In this document: positions 18,478 to 27,251 of the stretch, in pieces
Layout: the number at the start of each line of letters is the position of its first letter
Position numbering within the stretch: position 1 is the first letter of the stretch
Assembly (NCBI GenBank): GCA_003490145.1
Contig: QULQ01000003.1
Location: 97,712 to 161,711 of the forward strand
Source of the DNA: Lachnospiraceae bacterium OM04-12BH
Lineage (GTDB): Bacteria; Bacillota; Clostridia; Lachnospirales; Lachnospiraceae
Length of the DNA: 64,000 bases
Direction: 5' to 3'
Translations under genes and position numbers: made by a program
Notes under the pieces: generated by a model
What the model was told of the DNA's origin: nothing
Databases searched by the model: none
Seen by the model: only the letters and a program-made list of their open reading frames with translations

Positions 18478-18562
18478 GCTAGGGGAGCTAACGCTGAGAT
18501 TGAATCGGAAGTCTGATTCTAACCCTCATCACCTGAACCGGATAATACCGGCGTAGGGAAGC
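18478..18562 (+). promoter_or_regulatory. TPP riboswitch (THI element)
   Basis: The conserved THI segments appear in order: AGGGGAGCTAACGCTGAGA, AACCCTC, ACCTGAACCGGATAATACCG, GCGTAGGGAAGC. It binds thiamine pyrophosphate and controls the thiamine transporter gene directly downstream. Confidence 0.96.
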
Positions 18563-18573
18563 AGTTGAAAGCC

Positions 18574-18607
18574 CCTCCTGTGACCATTTTTACAAGGAGG
18601 TTTTTTT
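18574..18607 (+). terminator. Riboswitch expression platform: terminator overlapping the thiT ribosome site
   Basis: CCTCCTGT pairs with ACAAGGAGG (one bulged A), followed by seven T. The 3' arm is itself the ribosome binding site of thiT, so the same stem could stop transcription and mask translation initiation when TPP is bound. Confidence 0.78.
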
Positions 18608-19306
18608 ATGTCAAACTTTATTAACACTGAGGATGGGTATTTTTCCCTGACTCAGACAGGAACAATCTGTATAGGAGTGCTGATCGTTCTGCTGATCGTT
18701 CTTTCTGCATTCCTCAGGAAAAAGCCAGTTGAAGGAGAACACGAGAAGAAAGAGAAAAAGGGCTTTTCAGCCAGACAGATCGTGTTCTGTGCAGCAGCAC
18801 TGGCGCTTGGATTTGCCACTTCCTATATTAAAGTGTTTTCCATGCCCTTTGGAGGATCTGTTACTCTCTGTTCCATGCTTTTTGTAGTACTGATCGGTTA
18901 CTGGTATGGTCCTGAGGTGGGACTTATGTCCGGCTTTGCCTATGGTTTCCTGGAATTTGCACAGGATGGAGGCAGCTATATCCTTTCGCCCATGCAGGCA
19001 TGTATGGATTACATTTTTGCCTTCGCAGCGCTTGGGCTGTCCGGATTCTTTTACCAGAAAAAGAATGGACTGATAAAGGGATATATTTTGGCGATTCTGG
19101 TAAGAGGCCTGTTCCATACAATTGGCGGCTACTTATACTGGATGGATTATATGCCGGATAATTTCCCAAAGTCGCTGGCAGCCATTTACCCGATCGTTTA
19201 TAATTATTCCTATATCCTGGCAGAAGCTGTGATCACACTGATCGTGATCTCCCTTCCACCTGTGAAGAAGGCACTTGCCAGAGTCAGGATGATGGCACAG
19301 GAATAA
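18608..19306 (+). CDS. thiT: Energy-coupled thiamine transporter ThiT
   Basis: 232 residues. The second half is a ThiT S-component with five or six membrane segments (from residue 57) and conserved GYWYGPEVGLMSGFAYGFLEF; the aromatic cluster and RGLFHTIGGYLYW resemble the thiamine pocket. An additional N-terminal membrane segment (residues 16-37) with a charged linker precedes it. ThiT captures thiamine and relies on an ECF module encoded elsewhere. The TPP riboswitch upstream confirms the assignment. Confidence 0.94.
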   Translation: MSNFINTEDGYFSLTQTGTICIGVLIVLLIVLSAFLRKKPVEGEHEKKEKKGFSARQIVFCAAALALGFATSYIKVFSMPFGGSVTLCSMLFVVLIGYWYGPEVGLMSGFAYGFLEFAQDGGSYILSPMQACMDYIFAFAALGLSGFFYQKKNGLIKGYILAILVRGLFHTIGGYLYWMDYMPDNFPKSLAAIYPIVYNYSYILAEAVITLIVISLPPVKKALARVRMMAQE

Positions 19307-19337
19307 AAATTGTTTCTGAGAATCAAAGATAAAGCGG

Positions 19338-19370
19338 AGCTGTCGTACGAGGGTGCGGCAGCTTATTTTA
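19338..19370 (+). terminator. Terminator after thiT
   Basis: AGCTGTCG pairs with CGGCAGCT (one G-U pair), followed by TATTTTAT. Moderate strength. Confidence 0.6.
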
Positions 19371-19406
19371 TATGCCGGGCACAGGGTGTCATCTGGTAAA
19401 ATATCT

Positions 19407-19469
19407 GCGAAGTTGACTTTGAAGCGACCTTGAAGTTGACCTTGAAGTGACTTTGAAGCAGCTTTGAAG
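19407..19469 (+). repeat. Phased array of TTGAAG repeats upstream of a LytTR regulator gene
   Basis: Five exact TTGAAG hexamers start at 19419, 19430, 19442, 19453 and 19464, preceded by GCGAAG at 19407. The spacing is 12, 11, 12, 11 and 11 bases, close to one DNA turn, so all units face the same side of the helix. It lies about 90 bases before the response regulator start and may be an operator array. Confidence 0.75.
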
Positions 19470-19558
19470 TTATATCAGATCATCAGGGAAAATGTTATCT
19501 TGCCGATATATATAAATGACAGCAGAAGGAAATAGTCTGACCGGAGGGAGAAAAAGAG

Positions 19559-20269
19559 GTGCTGAAGGTAGCGATCTGTGATGACGAACAGCCCATAAGA
19601 GAATATCTGCAGAAGCTGACAGAGCAGTGCATGACAGCAGAGGTCAGCGTATTTGGAAACGGAGAGGCACTTTTAAACAGCAAAACTCCTTTTGATATTG
19701 TACTGCTTGATATTTCCCTGAACAGGGAGGGAGAGGGTACGAACTTAAATGGCGTAGAGGTGGCCAGGCAGTTTCGCAGAAAATCAGATGTGATCATTAT
19801 TTTTATAACAGCACTCAGGGAATATGTGTTTGACGGATATGATGTGGGAGCATTTCATTATCTGCTGAAACCGCTAAATGAACAGAAATTCAGGGAAGTG
19901 ATGGAAAAGGCAGTCAGCCAGCTGCAGAAAAAGACGGAAGAAACATTGATGGTCAAAACGGGAGGCAGTTATGTGAATATCCCGGTCAGCAATATTGTTT
20001 ATGCAGAGAATACGGCGAGAAAGATCACCTTATATGTGAAAGATATGGTGCAGCCCTGTTACACCTTTTATGAAAAAATGGAAAATCTGGAAAAGAGCCT
20101 GGGAGAAGGGTTTTTCCGTTCCCACCGGGGATTTCTGGTAAATCTGGCAGAGGTGAGCGGATATGATCATACTGGTATTACAATGAAGAACGGGGCGGTG
20201 GTTTATCTGGCAAAGGCGAAGTACCATGATTTTGTGGCGGCATATATGAATTACCTGAGAAGGGAATAA
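19559..20269 (+). CDS. LytTR-family response regulator
   Basis: 236 residues from a GTG start with GGAGGGAG upstream. Receiver domain residues 1-120 (acidic pocket CDDEQ, phospho-acceptor Asp in IVLLDISL, conserved Lys in LLKPLN), then a LytTR DNA-binding domain from about 130 to 230 with FFRSHRGFLVNL. It forms an AgrA-like pair with the next gene, 8 bases downstream. Such systems often respond to peptides or envelope signals; no peptide precursor gene is obvious here. Confidence 0.93.
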   Translation: MLKVAICDDEQPIREYLQKLTEQCMTAEVSVFGNGEALLNSKTPFDIVLLDISLNREGEGTNLNGVEVARQFRRKSDVIIIFITALREYVFDGYDVGAFHYLLKPLNEQKFREVMEKAVSQLQKKTEETLMVKTGGSYVNIPVSNIVYAENTARKITLYVKDMVQPCYTFYEKMENLEKSLGEGFFRSHRGFLVNLAEVSGYDHTGITMKNGAVVYLAKAKYHDFVAAYMNYLRRE

Positions 20270-20277
20270 AAGCAAGG

Positions 20278-21819
20278 ATGGTTTATTACATATTAGATAT
20301 TATATTTTATCTGGGGCAGGGGCTGCTTCTGGCAATACTGTTATGGACGTCCGAGAGCCGGTTTTTCGGGAAAGAGCAGGAAAATTCCTGCCAGAGAGAT
20401 AATGACTGTTTCCAAAACGGAAGCTTTCTGGTAAAGGATGGACAGTTTTCTTTGAAAAACAGATATACGGATCTTATCATTCTGGTGGCAGCATATCTGG
20501 CAGTGCATTTTTCCCTGCATAATTCGGAAGGAATCAGAAGCCTGCTGTATGGTGGGAACACGCAGATACTGGAAAGCCGACAGAGCATAACGGTGCTGCT
20601 TCTTGGACTTTTTCTCACATATCTCTTATGCAGGATTTTATTCAGGGAGAGCAGGCTGAAAACCGGGTATGAGGTGATAAGCTTCTATGCAGTAACAGAG
20701 CTGATCCGGCTTGGCCTATATCCTCTTTTGAAAAAGCTGCTGGAGCTTATGACAGCATGGTGCACAGGCAGATATCTGGAAGGCCAGACGGCCGGTCAGG
20801 CAGTATTTTTAGAAAGACTGGAAGCAATACAGATTTTCTGGAATGTATTATGTAACATGTCCGGCCTGGTGTTTACTTTCCTGGTGATCTGGGAGATCCG
20901 GAAGATACTGACCGGAGAGATCACGCAGAAATGGCAGTGGCTGTTTTTGCTGTTTCCGGGGACGATCGGCCTTTTCCTCTGTGTGATGATCCGCAGTATC
21001 CTGTTTTCTGTCAGGGGTTCGGATATGCAGCTTCTGCTGGATGACTATCCGGAAATGAATGTGCTGATTCCGGGAATTGCCATGCTTTGCATCGGGATGA
21101 TGATCGCTGCGGCGAAAATGGTGCAGAAGCTGACAGAGGAAAGCAACAGAAGGATAGAAACGGAGATTTATCAGAGCAGGATCAGGGAACTGGAAGAACA
21201 TATCGGGGATATGGAAGGGCTGTATGAAGGTATCCAGGGCATGCGGCATGATATGAAAAATTATATTGCCGACATGGATGCACTGATGAAGCAGAACGGG
21301 AAGGAAAACGGGCAGGAAGCCCTGCGCCAGTACCTGGATTCCCTGCAGCAGTCGGTGGATCAGCTCGATATGAAATATCATACGGGAAATCCGGTGACTG
21401 ATGTGGTCATTCAAAGATATGCCAGACTGGCGGAAAGGAACGGGATTGCTTTTCAGACGGATTTCCTGTTCCCGGCAGGTATGAAGATAGATGCCTTTGA
21501 CCTGAGTATCCTGATTAATAACGGACTGGAAAATGCCATAGAAGCCTGTAAAAAGCAGGCTGGTGCAGGGACAAAGCAGGAAATAGAGATGACAGCTTAC
21601 CGGCGGAAAAATATGTTTTTCCTGACGATCTGGAACAGCTTTAACGGAACTCTTATCAGGCAGGGAGAAAAGATAAAGACATCGAAGCCGGATCTTGCAA
21701 AGCATGGACTGGGACTTCGGAATATAGAGGCCTGTGCGGAAAAATACCTTGGACGGGCAGAAATAAAAACAGAAGACGGGCAGTTTGAACTGACAGTGAT
21801 GCTTCAAGGGCGGGAATGA
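20278..21819 (+). CDS. GHKL-type sensor histidine kinase (AgrC-like)
   Basis: 513 residues. Several membrane segments occupy residues 1-280, followed by a coiled-coil/dimerisation segment with the phospho-acceptor HDMKNYIADMDALM near 325 and an atypical GHKL ATPase with N box NNGLENAIEAC near 418 and G box HGLGLRNIEAC near 480. It phosphorylates the LytTR regulator encoded immediately before it. An intrinsic terminator overlaps its stop codon. Confidence 0.92.
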   Translation: MVYYILDIIFYLGQGLLLAILLWTSESRFFGKEQENSCQRDNDCFQNGSFLVKDGQFSLKNRYTDLIILVAAYLAVHFSLHNSEGIRSLLYGGNTQILESRQSITVLLLGLFLTYLLCRILFRESRLKTGYEVISFYAVTELIRLGLYPLLKKLLELMTAWCTGRYLEGQTAGQAVFLERLEAIQIFWNVLCNMSGLVFTFLVIWEIRKILTGEITQKWQWLFLLFPGTIGLFLCVMIRSILFSVRGSDMQLLLDDYPEMNVLIPGIAMLCIGMMIAAAKMVQKLTEESNRRIETEIYQSRIRELEEHIGDMEGLYEGIQGMRHDMKNYIADMDALMKQNGKENGQEALRQYLDSLQQSVDQLDMKYHTGNPVTDVVIQRYARLAERNGIAFQTDFLFPAGMKIDAFDLSILINNGLENAIEACKKQAGAGTKQEIEMTAYRRKNMFFLTIWNSFNGTLIRQGEKIKTSKPDLAKHGLGLRNIEACAEKYLGRAEIKTEDGQFELTVMLQGRE

Positions 21820-21836
21820 AAATTCCCGCTTTTTTT
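21810..21836 (+). terminator. Terminator overlapping the kinase stop codon
   Basis: GCGGGAAT and ATTCCCGC arms followed by seven T; the kinase TGA lies in the loop side of the 5' arm. Confidence 0.85.
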
Positions 21837-22009
21837 GATGTCGCTTAAAGCGACCCGCCGCAGGCGGAGGACCCTGCAGGCAGGATGTGTTTCATTACAA
21901 AAAACAGCCTGTTCGTTACAAAGAAATGAACAGGGAAGAAAAAGCTTCCGATATCTCAGGTGTAAGGAAAAGTTGCAGGATCAGGGAAGGAAATATCGGA
22001 GGGAGAAGC

Positions 22010-23470
22010 ATGAGCGGACAGGTAAATTTCTTATGTGCGAAGGTGCAGTCTGCAGAGCGCAGATACAGCAGCAAAGAAACAGCACCGGCAGAGGAAACCG
22101 GGAAATCCTTTGCCTCGCAGATCAAAAAGGAATACAGAAATGCAGTGGCTGACTTTAAACAGAGAAACCCGGAGGAGGCAAAGACAGTAGACAAACAGGT
22201 CCGTGCAGGAAAGAAACATATTCAGAAGTATGGCGCAGACAAGGTATCCAGACAGGACATGACCATGGAGGAATATAAAGCTTTTTTCAGTGAATTGATG
22301 GACAGGATCCCCCGTGATAGCTCCCAGATGAATGATACGGAAATCTGGTCGATTACAGAAGAAGGCTGGGAACAGATGAAAAATGATCCGGATTATGAGG
22401 CCTGGGTACTGGGATATACAATAGAGAACCGGTCAGTTCATTTCCCGTTTCAGAGCTCCGGGGTATGTATCGAGAAATTTGGTGCATCCATTGAGGAACA
22501 TATAGGATGGAGTTTCAACAAGGATACAGGTTCTGCAGAAAAAGAGAAAAACAAAAAGAAGGATGATTCGTGGTGGTACCGTCGCCATATGCGGATCAGA
22601 CAGATCATTCAGGAGCAGAGTGCCATTATGCTGTCAAGAGAGATCGCGGCAAGGGAGTGGCAGAATGCGCAGGCAGAGGCATCAACAGCTTTGATGGCAG
22701 TACAGAACGTGATGGCAGCACAGACTTTTGCGGGAATGCCCTCTGGAAGGATAGCAATACCGAGTGGAAAGGTACAGGCAGGGATAACAGGAGGAAATCA
22801 GATGAGAATTACAACACAGATGGTAAATGAATCGGCAAGAAAGGCAGGAATACCGGTTAACAATGCGTCACTTCTTGATTATGTAAAGCAGGGAAATTCG
22901 CAGAATTCCATGCTGGAAGCATTAAGCAGCAAAACATCTGCAAAAACAGATTCCGGAAACCGGAAAAAGTATGAGAAGCTGGAAAAAGAGGCAGACGGAT
23001 TAGAAAAGGCTGCAAAGACTCTGCAGCAGGAAGGCGAAAAGAGTCTGTTTGCAAAAGCGGCAGAAAGCGGCGATAATCAGCAGCTCTGTGACAGTATTGA
23101 AGCACTGTTTCAGGGGTATAACAGTACAGTGAAAGCACTCGGAAATGCTTCCGGCACCTTAAATGATTTTTACCGGCAGATGCTTGTGGAAGCACCGGAG
23201 AACAGAAAAGAGGAACTGGCACAGGTGGGAATTACCTTTGATAAAGAAGGCCTGGCCAGTGTGGACAGGGATAAATTAAAGGCGGCAGACGCAGATGCTT
23301 TGGAAAAGCTGTTTGGAAGTAAAAGTGATCTGGTGAGCAGACTACACTTCCTCTCCGGAAGAATCTCAGATAACGCAAGGGCCGGGGAAAAGAGTTTTAG
23401 CAGTGGCTATTCTGGCAGTGGCAGCCTGTATGAAGGAAAGGCAGCCAGCAGATATGATTTCCGGGGCTGA
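22010..23470 (+). CDS. Uncharacterised protein with a FliD-like C-terminal segment
   Basis: 486 residues from the ATG at 22010, preferred over an upstream ATG at 21887 because GGAGGGAG lies just before it. The N-terminal third is charged and contains a domain I do not recognise (DRIPRDSSQMNDTEIWSI, FPFQSSGVCIEKFG). The middle is helical. The last 130 residues (ELAQVGITFDKEGLASVDRD, then DALEKLFGSKSDLVSRL) follow the pattern of the flagellar cap protein FliD, where this motif ends the helical base. No flagellar gene is nearby and no signal peptide is seen. The 170-base leader holds hairpins at 21839-21853 and 21908-21934. Confidence 0.7.
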   Translation: MSGQVNFLCAKVQSAERRYSSKETAPAEETGKSFASQIKKEYRNAVADFKQRNPEEAKTVDKQVRAGKKHIQKYGADKVSRQDMTMEEYKAFFSELMDRIPRDSSQMNDTEIWSITEEGWEQMKNDPDYEAWVLGYTIENRSVHFPFQSSGVCIEKFGASIEEHIGWSFNKDTGSAEKEKNKKKDDSWWYRRHMRIRQIIQEQSAIMLSREIAAREWQNAQAEASTALMAVQNVMAAQTFAGMPSGRIAIPSGKVQAGITGGNQMRITTQMVNESARKAGIPVNNASLLDYVKQGNSQNSMLEALSSKTSAKTDSGNRKKYEKLEKEADGLEKAAKTLQQEGEKSLFAKAAESGDNQQLCDSIEALFQGYNSTVKALGNASGTLNDFYRQMLVEAPENRKEELAQVGITFDKEGLASVDRDKLKAADADALEKLFGSKSDLVSRLHFLSGRISDNARAGEKSFSSGYSGSGSLYEGKAASRYDFRG

Positions 23471-23561
23471 TGCGGATAGCTTTTTCAGTATGTTATGGAT
23501 CTGGGTTTTTACAGTAGACATTTCTACACAGCGTATCCGGCAGATGTCAGTACGGGTATAG

Positions 23562-23849
23562 TGCTACTCTCAGGTTATTATACCTATGTGTAAGCCTGGT
23601 CTTGCAACACTGACTATTTTTACGTTTAATTTTATGTGGAACGACTACCTGTCTTCCATGATTTATCTGAATGATGATAAATTGAAGACAGTACAGGTTG
23701 GTCTTACTGCCTTCCGTACTTTATATAAAACGGAGTATGGTCTGCTGATGCCTGGTACGGTATGTGCATTGCTTCCTATTTTTCTGATATTCTGCTGTGC
23801 ACAGAGGTATCTAGTTGAAGGAATTGCCTATACGGGATTAAAAGGTTGA
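23562..23849 (+). pseudogene. 3' remnant of a MalG-type sugar ABC permease
   Basis: The open frame encodes only about 90 C-terminal residues of a MalG-like permease (KPGLATLTIFTFNFMWNDYL, YLVEGIAYTGLKG). An in-frame TAG at 23559 and apparent frameshifts in 23470-23560 remove the EAA loop and all earlier membrane segments. It precedes the GH5 gene by six bases, suggesting that a former transporter-GH5 operon lost its upstream part. Confidence 0.82.
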
Positions 23850-23855
23850 GAGCAC

Positions 23856-25184
23856 ATGATGGAATATATTCAGAATAGAAACGGACAATTTGTGGTTGGA
23901 AATGAAAAGATCAGACTGAAAGGGTTTGGCATTGGCTCATGGCTGAATCTGGAACATTATATGATCGGACTACCTACACCGGACAGTTTAATACGGGCGA
24001 GCTATGAAGCAGTATATGGAAAGGCAAACGCCGGAAAATTCTGGGAGGAATATATATATTCCTTCATAAAGGAAGAAGATTTTGAACTGATCAGGGAGAG
24101 CGGTGCCAATTTTTTGCGGGTTCCGTTCAACTACAGACATTTTATTGATGATAATAAAGAGAGTCTGAAAGAAGAGGGGTTTACCTATCTGACCTATTTA
24201 CTGGATTTATGTGATAAATATGGGATATATGTTCTGCTTGATTTACATACTGCACCGGGAGGTCAGAATCCGGACTGGCACAGTGATAACAGGACAGGCA
24301 TACCACAGTTCTGGGAGTTTCAGGTATTTCGGAGACAGATAACAAAATTGTGGGGTGAAATTGCAAAAAGGTTTGCTGACCGGGAGTTTTTATTTGGCTA
24401 TGATCTGCTAAATGAACCTGCCATGTGTCAGTGGGAGGCATTGAATGAATTCTACCGGGAGACAATACAGGAGATCCGAAAGTCTGACAGGAATCATATG
24501 ATTGTTCTGGAAGGAGACCATTTTGCCATGGATTTCCGGGAACTAGAACAGTTTGATGATCCACAGATCTGCCTTGGATTTCATTTTTATCCTATCTGTT
24601 GGTATCCACGTTTGTCAGAGCCAGATTGTACACGGGAGGAATTTAATGTACTCTTCAGAGAGGTGCTGACAACGATCCTGACTCAGTGTCAAAAATATGG
24701 AAAGCCATATATCTGCGGAGAATTTGGATTTGAAAGAGATGGTGTTTCTGAGGAATTATTGAATACCAGAATGAAAGATACCCTGCGGCTTTTTGAAGAA
24801 TTTGACTTAAGCTGGGTCATATGGACTTATAAAGACATTGGGGATATGGGACTGGTATATCTGAAAAGAGAAATGCCATGGATCAGGCTGACCTTGGAAA
24901 TACAGGAATCCTGGTCACAGGAAAAGGAAAAGGCAGAAGCCAGGGAGCTTCTTTCCCTTTGCAGGAAAAACAGATACTCCATGATGGAAGCAGATATGGA
25001 ATATTTGCTGTCTTTCCGGGTGAGAGCCATGCTTTATGAATTACAGGCACGCTATATTCTGCAAAAGGAACTGAAAAAGATACCCTGGGAGCAGATGAAA
25101 AATTATGTCGGAAACTTTGAACTGAAAAACTGCGAGGTTGACAGGACTTTTCTTAATATAATGAAAGAGATCACATGCAGCTGA
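23856..25184 (+). CDS. Glycoside hydrolase family 5 enzyme
   Basis: 442 residues without a signal peptide, so intracellular. GH5 clan-A signature: the acid/base Glu in LLNEPAMCQW (E187) and the nucleophile Glu in YICGEFGFERDG (E289), with upstream ANFLRVPFNYRHF and VLLDLHTAPGGQN. It probably cleaves imported beta-glucan or mannan oligosaccharides. The C-terminal 100 residues are helical and outside the barrel. The neighbouring permease remnant suggests it once belonged to an oligosaccharide-uptake operon; its current transport partner is unclear. Confidence 0.9.
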   Translation: MMEYIQNRNGQFVVGNEKIRLKGFGIGSWLNLEHYMIGLPTPDSLIRASYEAVYGKANAGKFWEEYIYSFIKEEDFELIRESGANFLRVPFNYRHFIDDNKESLKEEGFTYLTYLLDLCDKYGIYVLLDLHTAPGGQNPDWHSDNRTGIPQFWEFQVFRRQITKLWGEIAKRFADREFLFGYDLLNEPAMCQWEALNEFYRETIQEIRKSDRNHMIVLEGDHFAMDFRELEQFDDPQICLGFHFYPICWYPRLSEPDCTREEFNVLFREVLTTILTQCQKYGKPYICGEFGFERDGVSEELLNTRMKDTLRLFEEFDLSWVIWTYKDIGDMGLVYLKREMPWIRLTLEIQESWSQEKEKAEARELLSLCRKNRYSMMEADMEYLLSFRVRAMLYELQARYILQKELKKIPWEQMKNYVGNFELKNCEVDRTFLNIMKEITCS

Positions 25185-25192
25185 GGCACAGA

Positions 25193-25735
25193 TCAGCCCT
25201 GCAGGAAAGATGGATCCTGCAGGGAAGAGGAATTCTGCAGGGACGCCGGATCCTTCATCCGCGATAAATTGGAGTTGTGGTAACGCTTATCCAGGGTGAC
25301 ATCAGCAAGGAACCAGTCCGGTGGCAGAAAAGCATCTGCCATTTCCTTATCAGGAAACTCCACCTCTGCGATAATAAGCGGTGCAAAAGGTGCTTCAAAT
25401 ACATCCAGCTCTATGGTAAGAGATGGCATACTCTCCGGCTGATAGCCCTCCCGGAAGGAGGGAACTGAAATGGGAAACAGATAACGCTTTTTGGTAATGA
25501 TATTGCCATCCGCTTTGGGAAGCAGATGCTCATAGGCCTCTCTGGTCAGGGGAAGATTGTATTCTTCTCTTGCCATGAGGCCTTTTCCTTTGTAAGTAAG
25601 ATAATAGTCATCATCCTGACGGCGGATCCGGATGACCGGATCGGTATTCAGGTAAGCCTGCTCAATGAGAAGACAGGTGTGGCTGTCAAGATCCACCGGC
25701 AGTTCTTTGATCGTAAATTTGCGTTCGATTTCCAT
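25193..25735 (-). CDS. CYTH-domain protein (adenylate cyclase/thiamine triphosphatase-like fold)
   Basis: 180 residues from the ATG at 25735, chosen because MEIERKFTI is the canonical CYTH N-terminus and AGGAG lies upstream; an open frame extends 39 codons further without a ribosome site. Tunnel residues appear as ExExK (EIERK), RIRRQDDDYYLTYKGKG, LTIELDVF and AEVEF. CYTH proteins hydrolyse triphosphates such as tripolyphosphate or ThTP. The last 20 residues are low-complexity (LQNSSSLQDPSFLQG), encoded by degenerate CCTGCAGG-like repeats. Confidence 0.9.
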   Translation of the reverse strand: MEIERKFTIKELPVDLDSHTCLLIEQAYLNTDPVIRIRRQDDDYYLTYKGKGLMAREEYNLPLTREAYEHLLPKADGNIITKKRYLFPISVPSFREGYQPESMPSLTIELDVFEAPFAPLIIAEVEFPDKEMADAFLPPDWFLADVTLDKRYHNSNLSRMKDPASLQNSSSLQDPSFLQG

Positions 25736-26215
25736 AAAATAGTACACTCCTGAAATTTTTGACACGCAGACATGAAAGTAAACCAAGATGAAAAGGATTT
25801 CCATGCTGTGGCTTCTTACAGTCAGTATACAGGAATCGGGAGGAAGAATCAATTCACTGAATTCCGATTTGGTAAAAACGGAGAAATTTGGACAGGAAAA
25901 GATGATGATATCTTATACGAGGCACAATATATATAGAATAAATATTACTGAAATATAAAATCATATCTATATTTTGTATTTGTGCAACCTGCTATAGATG
26001 CACTGTAAAACGAATAAATAAAGACGGATAATCTGTTGCATTGTAGAAATGGCTATGATATATTCTGAATAACAAAAGCATATTTGTTTTCATTTCAATA
26101 TCATATCACGATATGTCTTTTATTCTGAAAATCTATGCTTTTAATCCATTTCATTTTAAAAGCAGGAGATTTTTGGACAAAGTATATTCAATATCTCCTG
26201 AACAGGAGGTAGAAT
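25736..26215. other. AT-rich intergenic region
   Basis: About 480 bases with no convincing gene. It contains the candidate promoter at 26037-26064; a 61-codon frame at 26113 has no ribosome site and looks spurious. Confidence 0.5.
26037..26064 (+). promoter_or_regulatory. Candidate promoter for the Rpn-type gene
   Basis: TTGCAT, a 16-base spacer, and TATATT in the AT-rich gap. Confidence 0.4.
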
Positions 26216-26278
26216 ATGAAAAAACAGAAGAAAAAACGAATGGGGTATGCACCCAGAATCAAAAAAGTTCATTTTTAG
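26216..26278 (+). CDS. 20-residue basic leader ORF or amber-interrupted start of the Rpn-type gene
   Basis: An ATG with an ideal AGGAGG site six bases upstream encodes MKKQKKKRMGYAPRIKKVHF and stops at TAG. The reading frame is the same as that of the following gene, which restarts at an ATG one codon after the stop but has no ribosome site of its own. Either this is a translated leader with reinitiation, or the gene's original start was cut off by an amber codon. Confidence 0.45.
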   Translation: MKKQKKKRMGYAPRIKKVHF

Positions 26279-26281
26279 AAG

Positions 26282-27142
26282 ATGAACAGAAACTATAAGG
26301 ATACGTTATTCTGTATGCTTTTCCGGGATAAGCAACGATTGCTTTCACTATATAATGCAGTAAATCATTCCGATTATAAGAATCCGGATGAACTGCAGGT
26401 TGTAACACTGGAAAATGCTATCTATATGAATATGAAAAACGATATTGCTTTTCTGATACATGATGAGTTGCACCTTTATGAACACCAGTCAACAGTGAAT
26501 CCCAATATGCCGCTGCGGAATCTTTTTTACGTGGCAAGAGAATATCAGAAGCTGGTTGACAGCAGAACATTGTATGGCGGAAAGCTGTCACTGATTCCAG
26601 CACCACATTTCCTTGTATTTTATAATGGAGAAAAGAATCAGCCACAGCAAAGGCGTATGAAGCTGTCAGAGGCATATCTTACAGGTGAAGCGGAGCCTGA
26701 ACTTGAACTGACAGTGACGGTACTGAATATTAATTCAGGAAATAATGATTTCCTCAGGGAAAAATGTCAGAGCCTGAATGAATATATGCTTTATATAGAA
26801 AGCGTAAGGAGTTATATAAAGAAAGGTATGGATCTGGAGGATGCAGTTGATCTGGCTGTAAATGAGTGCATAGAACAGGGGATTCTTGCAGAATTCCTGA
26901 GAAAACACAGAGCGGAGGCAATGGAAATGGGTGCTTTGGATTTTGATGAATGGGAAAAATACAAGCTGAGAAAGGCAGATTTTGAAGCAGGGCAGGAGGT
27001 TGCTACCACACGGATGGTTGAGAAACTTATGGAGAAGCAGGGACTATCACTGGAAGAAGCCTGCGAATTGCTTGATTTTGAAATGAAATTGTACCATGAA
27101 ACAAAGAAACTGATGGAAGAGGATGAACTGTATGGATCATGA
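26282..27142 (+). CDS. Rpn-family recombination-promoting nuclease/transposase-like protein
   Basis: 286 residues of the PD-(D/E)XK family related to Rpn/YhgA proteins and abundant in Lachnospiraceae. The N-terminal YKDTLFCMLFRDKQRLLSLY is the family signature; NDIAFLIHDELHLYEHQSTV carries the nuclease core (D, then ExQ-like EHQ). The C-terminal helices are acidic. Characterised E. coli relatives cut DNA and promote RecA-independent transfer. The lack of its own ribosome site makes it dependent on the preceding short ORF. Confidence 0.85.
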   Translation: MNRNYKDTLFCMLFRDKQRLLSLYNAVNHSDYKNPDELQVVTLENAIYMNMKNDIAFLIHDELHLYEHQSTVNPNMPLRNLFYVAREYQKLVDSRTLYGGKLSLIPAPHFLVFYNGEKNQPQQRRMKLSEAYLTGEAEPELELTVTVLNINSGNNDFLREKCQSLNEYMLYIESVRSYIKKGMDLEDAVDLAVNECIEQGILAEFLRKHRAEAMEMGALDFDEWEKYKLRKADFEAGQEVATTRMVEKLMEKQGLSLEEACELLDFEMKLYHETKKLMEEDELYGS

Positions 27143-27160
27143 CAGATCCCTGACGTTGAG

Positions 27161-27212
27161 AACCTGCAGATTTCCGTAGCCTTTGCCGGCTTAAGGAGAT
27201 CTGCAGGTTTTT
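27161..27212 (+). terminator. Terminator after the Rpn-type gene
   Basis: 15-bp arms, AACCTGCAGATTTCC and GGAGATCTGCAGGTT, with one G-U pair and a trailing T-run. Confidence 0.85.
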
Positions 27213-27251
27213 GCTTTAGAAAACCTTCATAAAACATTCACAATTCATTTA

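Noticed and set aside
26113..26298. 61-codon frame upstream of the Rpn-type gene
   Set aside because: No ribosome site, AT-rich composition, and it overlaps the better supported leader ORF in another frame.
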